Assembly: GCF_009498035.1 (NCBI RefSeq)
Contig: NZ_CP034550.1
Coordinates: 1,922,001 to 1,986,000, forward strand
Length of the DNA: 64,000 nucleotides
Source of the DNA: Saccharothrix syringae
GTDB lineage: Bacteria; Actinomycetota; Actinomycetes; Mycobacteriales; Pseudonocardiaceae
Direction of reading: 5' to 3'
The position numbers were made by a program, and so were the translations under genes. Positions 25,240 to 33,111 of the stretch are shown in pieces (positions within the stretch are counted from its first letter, which is position 1; each line of letters begins with the position of its first letter). Below the pieces are notes generated by a model that saw only the letters and a program-made list of their open reading frames with translations, did no database searches and was not told the origin of the DNA.

Positions 25240-26409
25240 TCAGCCCAGGCTGCCGGTCACCTTCGCGTGCCCCTTGAGCAGGTTGCGCGCGATCGTGCGG
25301 CGCTGGATCTCGTCCGTGCCCTCGTAGATGCGCAGCAGCCGCAGCTCGCGGTACCAGCGCTCGACCGGCAGCTCCCGCGTGTACCCCATGCCGCCGTGGA
25401 TCTGGAGCACCCGGTCGACGATCTCGTTGGCCTTGATGCCGCCGTACAGCTTGGCCATGCTCTGCGCGTGCCGGGAGTCCACGCCCTGGTCCACCAGCCA
25501 CGCCGCGTGCAGCACGAGCCACCGCAGCGCCTCGATCTCCACGGCCGAGTCGGCGATCATCCACTGGATCGCCTGGTAGGACGCGATGGGCTGGCCGAAC
25601 GTCACCCGGTTGTTCGCCTGCTCCAGCGCCATCTCCACCAGCCGCTCGCAGGAGCCGATGGCCCGCGCGGGCAGCAGGTAGCGGCCCTGGCCGATCCACT
25701 GCATGGCCAGGTGGAAGCCCTTGCCGACCTCGCCGAGGACGTTCTCCTCGGGCACGCGCACGTTGTCGAACACCAGCGCTGCCGGGCCCCACTGGCCCAT
25801 GGTCTGGATGGGCTCGGACTTCCAGCCCATGTCCCGGTCGACCAGGAAGCACGTGACGCCGCCGTCCGCGCCCTTCTCCCGGTCGGTCACCGCGAACACC
25901 ATCACGAAGTCGGCCTCGTTGCCCTGCGTGATGAACGTCTTCTCGCCGTTGATCACCCAGTCGCCGCCTTCCTTGCGGGCGGAGGTGCGGATGGCCTTGG
26001 CGTCGGAGCCCGCGCCCGGTTCGGTGATCGCGAAGCACGAGATCCGCTCGCCGGAGATGGTGGGCAGCAGGTAGCGCTGCTTCTGCTCCTCGTTGCCGTG
26101 GAACAGGATGTTGTCCGCGTAGCCGCCGAACCGGAACGGCACGAAGCTGCGGCCCAGCTCGGCCTCCACCAGCGCGGCCATCACCGCGCTCAGGCCCATG
26201 CCGCCGTACTCCTGCGGCGTCAGGGTGCCGAAGAAGCCCGCGGCCTTGGCCTTGTCCTGGAGCTCCTTGAGCTCGTCCCGGGTCAGGCCCGGCTGCCCGA
26301 GGCGTTCCCGGCGCAGCACCTCCTGCTCCAGGGGCGCCACCTCCCGGCGGACGAACGTCCGCACCCAGTCGCGGATCTCCCGCTGCTCCCCGTCGAGCCC
26401 GAAATCCAT
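25240..26409 (-). CDS. Acyl-CoA dehydrogenase (first of pair)
   Basis: This is a 389-residue flavoenzyme of the acyl-CoA dehydrogenase family, which introduces the alpha-beta double bond into acyl-CoA thioesters with FAD. Conserved parts are CFAITEPGAGSD near 130, the FAD-binding WVINGEKTFITQG near 155, and the end IHGGMGYTRELPVERWYRELRLLRIYEGTDEIQ, where Glu363 is the likely catalytic base. The exact chain length or branching of its substrate cannot be read. It is 9 bases after the second acyl-CoA dehydrogenase gene on the same strand, so the two form an operon, divergent from a TetR gene. Confidence 0.93.
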   Translation of the reverse strand: MDFGLDGEQREIRDWVRTFVRREVAPLEQEVLRRERLGQPGLTRDELKELQDKAKAAGFFGTLTPQEYGGMGLSAVMAALVEAELGRSFVPFRFGGYADNILFHGNEEQKQRYLLPTISGERISCFAITEPGAGSDAKAIRTSARKEGGDWVINGEKTFITQGNEADFVMVFAVTDREKGADGGVTCFLVDRDMGWKSEPIQTMGQWGPAALVFDNVRVPEENVLGEVGKGFHLAMQWIGQGRYLLPARAIGSCERLVEMALEQANNRVTFGQPIASYQAIQWMIADSAVEIEALRWLVLHAAWLVDQGVDSRHAQSMAKLYGGIKANEIVDRVLQIHGGMGYTRELPVERWYRELRLLRIYEGTDEIQRRTIARNLLKGHAKVTGSLG

Positions 26410-26418
26410 GCCGTCCTC

Positions 26419-27570
26419 CTACGCGAACGCGTTGATGCCGGTCAGCGCCCGGCCGATGAGCAGTTTCTGGATCTGGCTGGTGCCCTCGTAGAGGGTCGTG
26501 ACCCGGGTGTCGCGCAAGTACTTGCCCACCGGGTACTCGTCGACGTAGCCGTAGCCGCCGAAGACCTGGATGGCGTTGTTGGCCACCCGGACGGCCGCCT
26601 CGCTGGCGTAGAGCTTGGCCATGGACGCCTCCGTGCCGAACGGCTCGCCGCGGTCGGCCAGGTCGGCGCACCGCCAGGTGAGCAGGCGGGCGGCGTCGGT
26701 CTCCACGGCCATGTCCGCCAGCAGCTCCTGCACGAGCTGGAAGCCCGCGATGGGCTTGCCGAACTGCTCGCGCTGCTTGGCGTAGCCCAGGGCGGCCTCC
26801 AGCGCGCCGCGCGCGGCGCCCACGCACCCCGCGGCCACGGACATGCGGCCGCGGTCCAGGGCCGCCATGGCGATCCGGAAGCCGGTGCCCTCCTCGCCGA
26901 GCCGGTGCCCGTCGGGGACGCGGACGCCGTCGAGGCCCAGCTCGGCGGTGGCCTGACCGCGCATGCCCAGCTTGCCGCGGATCTCGGTGGCGGTGAAGCC
27001 GGGCGAGTCGGTCGGCACGAGGAACGCGGTGATGCCCCTCGGGCCGGGACCGCCCGTCCGGGCGAAGACCAGGGCGACGTCGGCCCACGTGCCGTTGGTG
27101 ATGAACACCTTGCGGCCGGTGATCACCCAGTCGTCGCCGTCCCGGACCGCCCTGGTGGCCAGCGAGGCCGCGTCCGAGCCCGTGCCGGGTTCGGTGAGGC
27201 CGAAGCAGCCCAGCAGGCGGCCCGCGCACAGGCCGGGCAGCCAGCGCTCCCGCTGGGCGTCGGTGCCGTGCCCGGCGATGGTCTTGGCGACCAGGCCGAG
27301 GGAGACCGAGATGATCCCGCGCACGGCCGAGTCGCCGCGCGCGACCTCCTCCAGGACCAGGCAGTACGCCAGGTTGTCGCCGCCCGAGCCGCCGTGCTCC
27401 TCGGCGACGCCCAGGCCCAGGAAACCCACCTCGCCGAGCGCGGGCACGAGGTCGCGGTCGATCGCCTCGTCGCGGTCCCAGCGCGCCGCGTGCGGGACGA
27501 TCCGCTCCTCGGTGAACCGGTGGGCCAGCTCCCTCAGCTGCCGGTGCTCGTCGGAGATGCGCAGATCCAC
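26419..27570 (-). CDS. Acyl-CoA dehydrogenase (second of pair)
   Basis: This is a 383-residue acyl-CoA dehydrogenase with all family motifs: CFGLTEPGTGSDAA near 125, WVITGRKVFITNG near 147, QVFGGYGYVDEYPVGKYLRD near 335 and TLYEGTSQIQ, where Glu362 is the likely catalytic base. The sequence is closer to the short- or branched-chain group in its end region, but substrate assignment is inference. It is the first gene of the two-gene operon. The ATG at 27570 is preceded by GGAGGACAC. The divergent TetR regulator and the shared palindrome suggest control by an acyl-CoA or related ligand. Confidence 0.93.
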   Translation of the reverse strand: MDLRISDEHRQLRELAHRFTEERIVPHAARWDRDEAIDRDLVPALGEVGFLGLGVAEEHGGSGGDNLAYCLVLEEVARGDSAVRGIISVSLGLVAKTIAGHGTDAQRERWLPGLCAGRLLGCFGLTEPGTGSDAASLATRAVRDGDDWVITGRKVFITNGTWADVALVFARTGGPGPRGITAFLVPTDSPGFTATEIRGKLGMRGQATAELGLDGVRVPDGHRLGEEGTGFRIAMAALDRGRMSVAAGCVGAARGALEAALGYAKQREQFGKPIAGFQLVQELLADMAVETDAARLLTWRCADLADRGEPFGTEASMAKLYASEAAVRVANNAIQVFGGYGYVDEYPVGKYLRDTRVTTLYEGTSQIQKLLIGRALTGINAFA

Positions 27571-27597
27571 CCCGGTGTCCTCCTAACCGAACGCTGT

Positions 27598-27613
27598 TAG
27601 GTTATCTAACCTA
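27598..27613. promoter_or_regulatory. TetR-type operator TAGGTTA-TC-TAACCTA
   Basis: This perfect 7-bp inverted repeat with a two-base spacer lies between the acyl-CoA dehydrogenase operon and the divergent TetR gene. Its AT-rich core overlaps the likely promoter. The size and symmetry fit a TetR dimer site. Confidence 0.7.
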
Positions 27614-27646
27614 GGCGCGGACCAGACCCGCGGGCAAGGGAGCGAC

Positions 27647-28261
27647 ATGCCGAGGAACCCGATCCTGAGCGCCTCGCGCATCCGGGCCGCCGCCCTCCAC
27701 ATCATCGACCGGGACGGGCTGGACGGCCTCTCGATGCGCAAACTGGCCTCCGAGCTGGGCGTGCAGGCGGCCTCGCTGTACGGGCACGTGAGCACCAAGG
27801 ACGACCTGCTGCACGAGGTCGCGGCCGAGATCCTGGAGAAGGTCGACGTGTCCGGCTTCGAGGGCGGCGACTGGTGCAGCGGCCTGCGCAGCGCGGCGCG
27901 GTCCTACCGGGCGGCGCTGGCCCAGCACCCCAACATCGTGCCGTTCCTGGCCTACGGGCCCGCGCACCGCGAGGCGTCCCTGCGCAGGCTGGACGTCGTG
28001 CACGGCGGCCTGGTGGCCGGCGGCTGGTCGCGGCGCGAGGCCACCATGATCGCGGCGGGCCTGATGTACCTGGTGTTCGGCGCGGCCCTGTCGTCGTTCT
28101 CCAGCGGCTTCTCCGAGGACCAGGCCCTCTACCGGGACCGGTACCCGAACCTGGACAAGGCCCACCTGCTGCCCGGCGTGGCGCAGGAGCTGGACCACGA
28201 CAGCTTCGAGCTGACCCTGGACGCGTTCGTCACCGGGCTGGTGGCGCGAGCGCCCGGCTGA
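27647..28261 (+). CDS. TetR-family transcriptional regulator (acyl-CoA dehydrogenase locus)
   Basis: This is a 204-residue regulator. Residues 8-55 are the TetR helix-turn-helix domain (SRIRAAALHIIDRDGLDGLSMRKLASELGVQAASLYGHVSTKDDLL). The C-terminal part resembles the TetR_C_1 type, with WCSGLRSAARSYRAALAQHPNIVPFLAYGP. It is transcribed away from the two acyl-CoA dehydrogenase genes, and a 16-bp palindrome lies in between, so it probably represses them and itself. The 3' end overlaps the convergent EspG-like gene by 32 bases. Confidence 0.93.
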   Translation: MPRNPILSASRIRAAALHIIDRDGLDGLSMRKLASELGVQAASLYGHVSTKDDLLHEVAAEILEKVDVSGFEGGDWCSGLRSAARSYRAALAQHPNIVPFLAYGPAHREASLRRLDVVHGGLVAGGWSRREATMIAAGLMYLVFGAALSSFSSGFSEDQALYRDRYPNLDKAHLLPGVAQELDHDSFELTLDAFVTGLVARAPG

Positions 28262-28916
28262 GCCGGCGCACCAGCGCGGCGGGGTCGGCGGGCGCGACGG
28301 TGAGCCAGTCGGTGCCGACGCTCGCGTACCGGCCGCGCGGGGTGTCGATCCAGGTCACCGCCTGCCCGGACGGCCGGGCGGTGAGGTGGCCGGTGCCCGT
28401 GACCGGGCCGGCGAGCATCCGCTGGAGCGCCCGCACGTCGTCGTGCGCGCTGGTCCGATGCTGCTCCTGGAGGGCGGACGCCGGCACGGTGACCGCCCGA
28501 CCCGGCCCCGGCGGCCGCGGCGGCAGCACGCCCACCGCGGCCTGCGCCGGGCTCACCTCGCGCAGCAGGTCGAGCCGCACGCCGTCGTCCTGCTGGACGG
28601 CCACCACCACCCGCCTGCCGCGGGCGGCGACCAGGGCGCGCAGCAGCCCGCCCCGGTCCGGCAGGCCCAGGACGGTGATGGACGTACCGGGGTTGGCCAG
28701 CAGGCGCAGGGCGTCTTCCAGCTCCGGTTCGGGGCGTTGGCGGTGGGCCAGGCCGCGGCGTTCGAGGTCGGCGTGGACGTCGGCCTTGAGGCGGGCGCGT
28801 TCGGGCAGGGTGGCGCCGTGGGTGGGGATGTCGAACGGGTAGGGGATCGGGCCGGTGCGCAGGTCCTCCCAGAGGACTTCGAACTCGGGCAGGGACAGGG
28901 TCGCGGAGGTGTTCAT
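28230..28916 (-). CDS. EspG-family ESX secretion-associated chaperone
   Basis: This is a 228-residue EspG-like protein. EspG proteins are cytosolic chaperones that bind PE/PPE-type substrates of ESX type VII systems. The N-terminal signature LSLPEFEVLWEDLRTGPIPYPFDIPTHGATLPERARL is typical, followed by RRGL and the ITVLGLPDRGG, RRVVVAVQQDDGVRL and PRGRYASVGTDWLTVAPADP strands. The gene directly follows the WXG/PPE-like gene: the upstream TAG stop abuts its position with no gap (TAG ATG). That places the likely client next to its chaperone. Confidence 0.85.
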   Translation of the reverse strand: MNTSATLSLPEFEVLWEDLRTGPIPYPFDIPTHGATLPERARLKADVHADLERRGLAHRQRPEPELEDALRLLANPGTSITVLGLPDRGGLLRALVAARGRRVVVAVQQDDGVRLDLLREVSPAQAAVGVLPPRPPGPGRAVTVPASALQEQHRTSAHDDVRALQRMLAGPVTGTGHLTARPSGQAVTWIDTPRGRYASVGTDWLTVAPADPAALVRRLSRALAPPAR

Positions 28917-30230
28917 CTACTCGCCGATGGTGGGTGGTGCGACGAGGCGGTTGTCGTCGAAGTAGTCGTCGGTCGGGATCAGGTACTTGGCCTTGTGCTC
29001 CTGGTCCTCGGCGCCCTGACCGGCTCCCGCGCCCGTCGCGGCGGGGGTGCCGGGGGTGTTCGTCGGGCCGCGTCCGCCCTGACCTGCCGGTCCGCCCTGG
29101 CGGGGGGTGCCCGCGGGGCCGTTGGGGCCGTTCGGGCCTTGAGGGCTGTTGGGGTTGTTGGGGCTGTTGGGACCGAAGCCGGACTGGCCACCGCCGCCGA
29201 GGGGCCCGAACCCGCCCGGCGCACCGCCGCGCCCGCCCGTGCCCGGCATCGTGGGCACGCCGGGACGCCCGCCGCCTCCCGGACCGCCTCCTGCACGCGG
29301 CCCTCCACCGGGACCACGCCCGGGCGGGTTGTTCCCACCGCCGGGAGGCCGGAGCCCCGGGGGCGGCGGCACGGGCCTGCGCGGCGGCGCGGTCGGTCCG
29401 CTGCCGGGCGGCCTGGTGCCGGGTGGCGCGAGCCACGGGGGTTGCGTCGGGGGTGCGGACGGGGGTGGTTGCGGCAGGGTGACCGGGGGCGTGGCGGACG
29501 GCGGGGGAAGGGTCGGCGGCGCGGTCCACGAGGGTGTGGTCGTGCCGCTGGGGTCGGTCCGCCCCGTGTTCGGCGTCTCCGTCGAGCCGGACCGCGTGCC
29601 CGGGTCGACGGTGTGCGTGGAGGTCGAGGAGGTCTGGCTGGTGCTGGTGGCCGTGCCCTGGTCCCGGGTGACGGTCGGGGTCTCGGCGAACGCGGGCATC
29701 GACGAGGTCGCCGAGCGCATCGCGTCGTCCCGGGCCTGCATCACCCGCACGGCCTCGGCCTTGGCCTCCTCGGACTCGGCCTTCCGCAGGGGCATCGTCA
29801 CCGGCAGCGCGGCCAGCTCGACCAGGCTGCCGCTGGAGATCGCGTCGGTGAACATCTTCTTCGGGTCGTAGTCGACCGGGTCGGGCATCCGGCTCTTCGC
29901 CTCGGCCGCGGCGGTCGTCTGGTCGTGCAGGGCGGTGCCGGTGGCGGTGAAGTGGTCGCCGGTCAGGTCGCTGAAGTCGCCGACCTTGGCCAGCGCGGTG
30001 CGGACGCCCTCCCCGGCGCTGCCCGTCCAGCCCGACTCCGAGCCGCTGACGATGACCCGGAAGTCGACGGCGAGCTGGGTGAAGGTCTCGCCGATGGACT
30101 TCCACTCCTCGGCGATCTCCCCCGCGGCGCCGGGGTTGAAGTTCTCCTCGACCTGCCGCTTCATGTCCGCGTGCTGGTACGCGGGGTAGTTCGCGGTCGG
30201 CTCGGGCACCGGTGGCTTCTCGTGGGTCAC
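28917..30230 (-). CDS. Proline/glycine-rich WXG/PPE-like protein
   Basis: This is a 437-residue protein and probable client of the adjacent EspG-like chaperone. Residues 1-180 form a helical domain with a WXG-type turn (SGWTGSAGEGVR near residue 68). Residues 180-240 are Ser/Thr-rich. Residues 240-400 are dominated by proline and glycine with repeated PGGGG and NSPNNPNSP units. The C-terminus returns to ordered sequence, KYLIPTDDYFDDNRLVAPPTIGE, an ending I recall in other Pseudonocardiaceae ESX-type proteins. There is no signal peptide. The order (helical domain, disordered linker, conserved end) resembles PPE-type surface proteins, but a true PPE motif is absent. Confidence 0.78.
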   Translation of the reverse strand: MTHEKPPVPEPTANYPAYQHADMKRQVEENFNPGAAGEIAEEWKSIGETFTQLAVDFRVIVSGSESGWTGSAGEGVRTALAKVGDFSDLTGDHFTATGTALHDQTTAAAEAKSRMPDPVDYDPKKMFTDAISSGSLVELAALPVTMPLRKAESEEAKAEAVRVMQARDDAMRSATSSMPAFAETPTVTRDQGTATSTSQTSSTSTHTVDPGTRSGSTETPNTGRTDPSGTTTPSWTAPPTLPPPSATPPVTLPQPPPSAPPTQPPWLAPPGTRPPGSGPTAPPRRPVPPPPGLRPPGGGNNPPGRGPGGGPRAGGGPGGGGRPGVPTMPGTGGRGGAPGGFGPLGGGGQSGFGPNSPNNPNSPQGPNGPNGPAGTPRQGGPAGQGGRGPTNTPGTPAATGAGAGQGAEDQEHKAKYLIPTDDYFDDNRLVAPPTIGE

Positions 30231-30257
30231 GTCATCCCCCGTCGGGACGTGGGCGGG

Positions 30258-30812
30258 TCAGGGCAGCTTGGGCGCGATCAACTCGGCGGCGTCGGTCGCC
30301 CGCTTGCACGCCGCTGCGGTGTCGGTGGAGCTGGCGGTGAGGTTGGCGATCACCTGCACGCTGGACGAGTCGGAGACCTCGATCACCACGTGGCAGATGT
30401 TCTGGGCGCCGGCGTGCGCTTCGACCAGGATCGCGTCGCGATCGCCCGCCTTGGTGGGGGAGGTCTTCTCGCCTTCGTAGTTGAGGTCCGCGAAGCCCTG
30501 CGTCGGGTTGACCGCGGCGAGCAGGCCGCCGTTCCCGCTGACGTTCCAGCGGCACGCCTCGGCGCCGCCGACCCGGTCCGCCTCGCCGGGGTTCGACAGT
30601 CCCAGCCGGGTCACTTCACCGCTGGTCAGCAGGTCGCAGGGCTTGAGGTCGGCGAGGGCGTCGCCACCGCCGACCGTGCTGCCCGTGGTCGAGGTGGTCG
30701 TGCCACCGCTGTTCGGCGCGGGCGTCGGCGTGCCGGAAGCCCCGTTGCCCGAGCACGCCGCGGCGGCCAGCAGGGCGAGGGCGATCGGGAGACGGGTGAG
30801 TGCGCGGTTCAT
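30258..30812 (-). CDS. DUF3558-like lipoprotein
   Basis: This is a 184-residue predicted lipoprotein. The signal peptide RLPIALALLAAAAC ends in a lipobox with lipidated Cys near residue 20, followed by a Ser/Thr/Gly-rich linker. The mature domain contains LKPCDLLTSGEVTRLGLS and EACRWNVSGNGGLLAAV, the cysteine pair and spacing typical of DUF3558 proteins, plus NICHVVIEV. DUF3558 lipoproteins are common in Pseudonocardiaceae, often near ESX-type genes as here. Their role is unknown. It lies 27 bases upstream of the WXG/PPE-like gene in the same operon. Confidence 0.85.
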   Translation of the reverse strand: MNRALTRLPIALALLAAAACSGNGASGTPTPAPNSGGTTTSTTGSTVGGGDALADLKPCDLLTSGEVTRLGLSNPGEADRVGGAEACRWNVSGNGGLLAAVNPTQGFADLNYEGEKTSPTKAGDRDAILVEAHAGAQNICHVVIEVSDSSSVQVIANLTASSTDTAAACKRATDAAELIAPKLP

Positions 30813-30830
30813 CGGGGGTGCGTCGTCCTG

Positions 30831-31286
30831 TCAGAGGTTGTTGAGCGTCTGCGACTTGGCTTCGTCGGTGTTCTGGTAGGAGTTCCGGCTCTTCTCGATC
30901 TGGTCCTTCAGGTCCGTGATCGCCTTGACCATCTCCGGGATGATGTCGCCGACGACCTGCCGACCGAGTTGCGCGTTCACGTCACCGACTTCCTCCGCGT
31001 ACCCGAGACCGATGGGGGTCCGGGTGACCAGGAAGTCCGCGCGTTGCTGGACCGCGTCCAGCGCGTCCTGCATCTCGGTGAGCTTGCGCAGCATCGAGTC
31101 GACCGCGTGGGGGTCCACCGACAGCGCCTGCGCCTCGCTCGCGGCCACCACCGCCCTGGTCGCGGCGACGATGTTGCCCAACCCCGTGGCGAACAGCCCG
31201 GCCAGGCCGCCACCGCCCTGCTGCTGGTACTGCTCCACGGCGTACTGGCCCACGTCCCCCGTCGGCCCCTTGTCCGCACCGGTCAC
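30831..31286 (-). CDS. Helical ESX-associated hypothetical protein
   Basis: This is a 151-residue helical protein and the first gene of the second ESX accessory operon. The GTG at 31286 has GGGGAGG 8 bases before it; a longer reading to 31400 has no ribosome site. Residues 1-60 include the glycine-rich QYQQQGGGGLAGLFATGLGNI. The rest is two long amphipathic helices (VDSMLRKLTEMQDALDAVQQR and EMVKAITDLKDQIEKSRNSYQ), which resembles PE- or WXG-type helical hairpin partners. There is no signal peptide. I do not recognise a named family. Confidence 0.72.
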   Translation of the reverse strand: MTGADKGPTGDVGQYAVEQYQQQGGGGLAGLFATGLGNIVAATRAVVAASEAQALSVDPHAVDSMLRKLTEMQDALDAVQQRADFLVTRTPIGLGYAEEVGDVNAQLGRQVVGDIIPEMVKAITDLKDQIEKSRNSYQNTDEAKSQTLNNL

Positions 31287-31459
31287 AGCACAAACCTCCC
31301 CGATTGCGCTATGTAGTCGGCTCAGGACTGTAGCGAAGCGCGGGCCAGTAGGGCGCAGGTCCGACCACTTGCATACGAAAGGGTTAAATCCCCAAACCAC
31401 ATCGCCAAAACACGCTCACGTTGTGCCTGTCCGAACCGGAAACCGCGCCGATCGGGGAC

Positions 31460-31465
31460 TAGGCT
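31460..31465 (+). promoter_or_regulatory. Possible -10 element for a leaderless LigD polymerase transcript
   Basis: TAGGCT lies 7 bases before the GTG start of the LigD polymerase gene, and there is no ribosome site. This fits a leaderless mRNA, common in actinobacteria. No clear -35 is seen. Confidence 0.35.
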
Positions 31466-31472
31466 CACCCGG

Positions 31473-32468
31473 GTGGCCCAAGCGGTGGAACTGGCGGTAG
31501 GCGAGCGCGTGGTCCGGGTGTCCAACCCGGGCAAGGTGTACTTCCCCGAGCGGGGCATCACGAAGCTCCAGGTGGTCGAGTACTACCTGGCCGTTGCCGA
31601 ACCGCTGCTGCGCGTGCTGCGCGACCGGCCCACCACGCTGAAGCGCTACGTCGACGGCGTGACCGGCGAGGCGTTCTACCAGAAGCGCTTGCCCAAGGGC
31701 GCGCCCGAGTGGGTCGGCACGGCGCGCGTCAAGTTCCCCTCGGGGCGCCCGGCCGACGAGGTGTGCCCGACCGAGCCGGCCGTGCTGGCGTGGGCGGCGA
31801 ACCTCGGCACCTTCGACTTCCACCCCTGGCCCGTGCGGCGCGCGGACACCGACCGGCCCGACGAGCTGCGCGTCGACCTCGACCCGCAGCCGGGCACGGG
31901 GTTCCGGGACGCGGTGGAGGTCGCGTCGGTCCTGAAGGAGGTGCTGGACGAGCTCGGGCTCGTCGGCTACCCCAAGACCTCCGGTGGGCGGGGCGTCCAC
32001 GTGGCCGTGCGCATCCGGCCCGAGTGGGACTTCGTGGACGTGCGGCACGCCGTCATCGCGTTGGCGCGCGAAGTGGAGCGCCGGGCACCGGACCGGGCGA
32101 CCACGTCGTGGTGGAAGGAGGAGCGCGGCGAGCGCGTCTTCCTGGACTACAACCAGGCCGCGCGGGACCGCACCATCGCGTCCGCCTGGTCGGTGCGCGG
32201 GACGCCCCGGGCCACCGTGTCGACGCCGGTGACGTGGGACCAGCTGTCCACTGTGGACCCCGACGACTTCGACGTGCTCACCGTGCCGGGGTACCTGGCG
32301 GAGCACGGGGACCCGCACGCCGGCCTGGACGACGAGGCGTTCGGCATCGAGACCCTGCTGGACTGGTACGCCGCCGACGAGCGCGGCGAGATGCCGTACC
32401 CGCCCGACTACCCCAAGATGCCCGGCGAGCCGCCGCGCGTGCAGCCTTCGCGGAAGAGGGCCGACTGA
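31473..32468 (+). CDS. ligD: Stand-alone LigD polymerase (NHEJ primase-polymerase)
   Basis: This is a 331-residue archaeo-eukaryotic primase-type polymerase, equal to the polymerase domain of multidomain LigD. In bacterial non-homologous end joining it fills gaps at broken DNA ends, preferring ribonucleotides, together with Ku and a ligase. Visible motifs are RVSNPGKVYFPERGITK at the N-terminus, PTTLKRYVDGVTGEAFYQKR, the catalytic RVDLDPQPG (two metal-binding Asp) near residue 137, KTSGGRGVHVAV near 170 and TSWWKEERGERVFLDYNQ near 210. No ligase or phosphoesterase domain is fused. A separate ATP-dependent ligase gene is at 41267. The start is GTG without a ribosome site. Confidence 0.92.
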   Translation: MAQAVELAVGERVVRVSNPGKVYFPERGITKLQVVEYYLAVAEPLLRVLRDRPTTLKRYVDGVTGEAFYQKRLPKGAPEWVGTARVKFPSGRPADEVCPTEPAVLAWAANLGTFDFHPWPVRRADTDRPDELRVDLDPQPGTGFRDAVEVASVLKEVLDELGLVGYPKTSGGRGVHVAVRIRPEWDFVDVRHAVIALAREVERRAPDRATTSWWKEERGERVFLDYNQAARDRTIASAWSVRGTPRATVSTPVTWDQLSTVDPDDFDVLTVPGYLAEHGDPHAGLDDEAFGIETLLDWYAADERGEMPYPPDYPKMPGEPPRVQPSRKRAD

Positions 32469-32484
32469 CGCGTCCGAACGGGTG

Positions 32485-32754
32485 ATGATCGACTCCGGGG
32501 AAGCCTCGGGGGGTCGCCCGGCCGCACCGGGGACGTGGGCCTGCGGAGCCCGGCCGGTCGACGAGCCGGCGGACTGGACGGCGTTCGTGCGCGCCCGGCG
32601 GCCCGGCTGCGTCGAGCGGCAGCGGCGCGGTCTCGACGGGCACCGGTCCGGCGATTGGGTCATCCGGCTGTTCCCGACGCCACAGCGGTCCTGTTCACGC
32701 TGGTCCGCCCGTACCATGGAGCCGAACGCCGAACAGGGGGAGGACACCGGATGA
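32485..32754 (+). CDS. Doubtful ORF upstream of a small conserved-looking gene
   Basis: This open frame of 89 codons ends in an ATGA overlap with the next gene, which is how coupled actinobacterial genes look. Third positions are fairly GC-rich. The product has WTAFVRARRPGCVERQRRG and DWVIRLFPT but no recognisable domain, and there is no ribosome site. The other explanation is a plain leader region. Confidence 0.25.
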   Translation: MIDSGEASGGRPAAPGTWACGARPVDEPADWTAFVRARRPGCVERQRRGLDGHRSGDWVIRLFPTPQRSCSRWSARTMEPNAEQGEDTG

Positions 32755-32960
32755 CGCAGGCGTACGTGGTGCGGTTCGTCGGCGGCCCCCTCGACGGCCG
32801 GGTCGACTCGCACGCCAAGGCGCCGGACGAGCCGAAGCCCACCGTCACCCACGTGCACCTCCACGGTGGCCCCAAGATCGTCCACCACTACGACCTCCGG
32901 TACGCCGTCGAGTACGGCTGCGAGTACCACCTGAGGACCGAGGGCGACGACGCCCCGTGA
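32751..32960 (+). CDS. Small hypothetical protein
   Basis: This is a 69-residue soluble protein beginning MTQAYVVRFVGGPLDGRVDSH. The GGPLDG start is seen in several small actinobacterial and phage proteins of unknown role. The middle is histidine-rich (THVHLHGGPKIVHHYDL) and the end has YGCEYHLRTEGDD. The ATG is preceded by GGGGGAGGACACCGG, a very good ribosome site. The function is not known. Confidence 0.7.
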   Translation: MTQAYVVRFVGGPLDGRVDSHAKAPDEPKPTVTHVHLHGGPKIVHHYDLRYAVEYGCEYHLRTEGDDAP

Positions 32961-33052
32961 TCCCGCGTCCGTCCCGCTGAGACGGCTCTGAACAGGGCAA
33001 GAAGCGGCGGACCGTAGACAAGCAACAGCAGGGCGTTTACCGTTTGGACCTG

Positions 33053-33066
33053 TGAGAGCGCTCTCA
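33053..33066. promoter_or_regulatory. LacI-type operator TGAGAGCGCTCTCA
   Basis: This perfect 14-bp palindrome lies 46 bases before the start of the GH81 glucanase gene. It differs at two symmetric positions from TGGGAGCGCTCCCA, the CebR site of Streptomyces cellulose/cellobiose genes. The central CG is typical of LacI-family operators. It probably gives sugar-dependent repression of the glucanase. Confidence 0.75.
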
Positions 33067-33111
33067 TGCGTTCCCGCTCACAGAGCTGTGAGTCCCTGCT
33101 GGAGGTACCCC

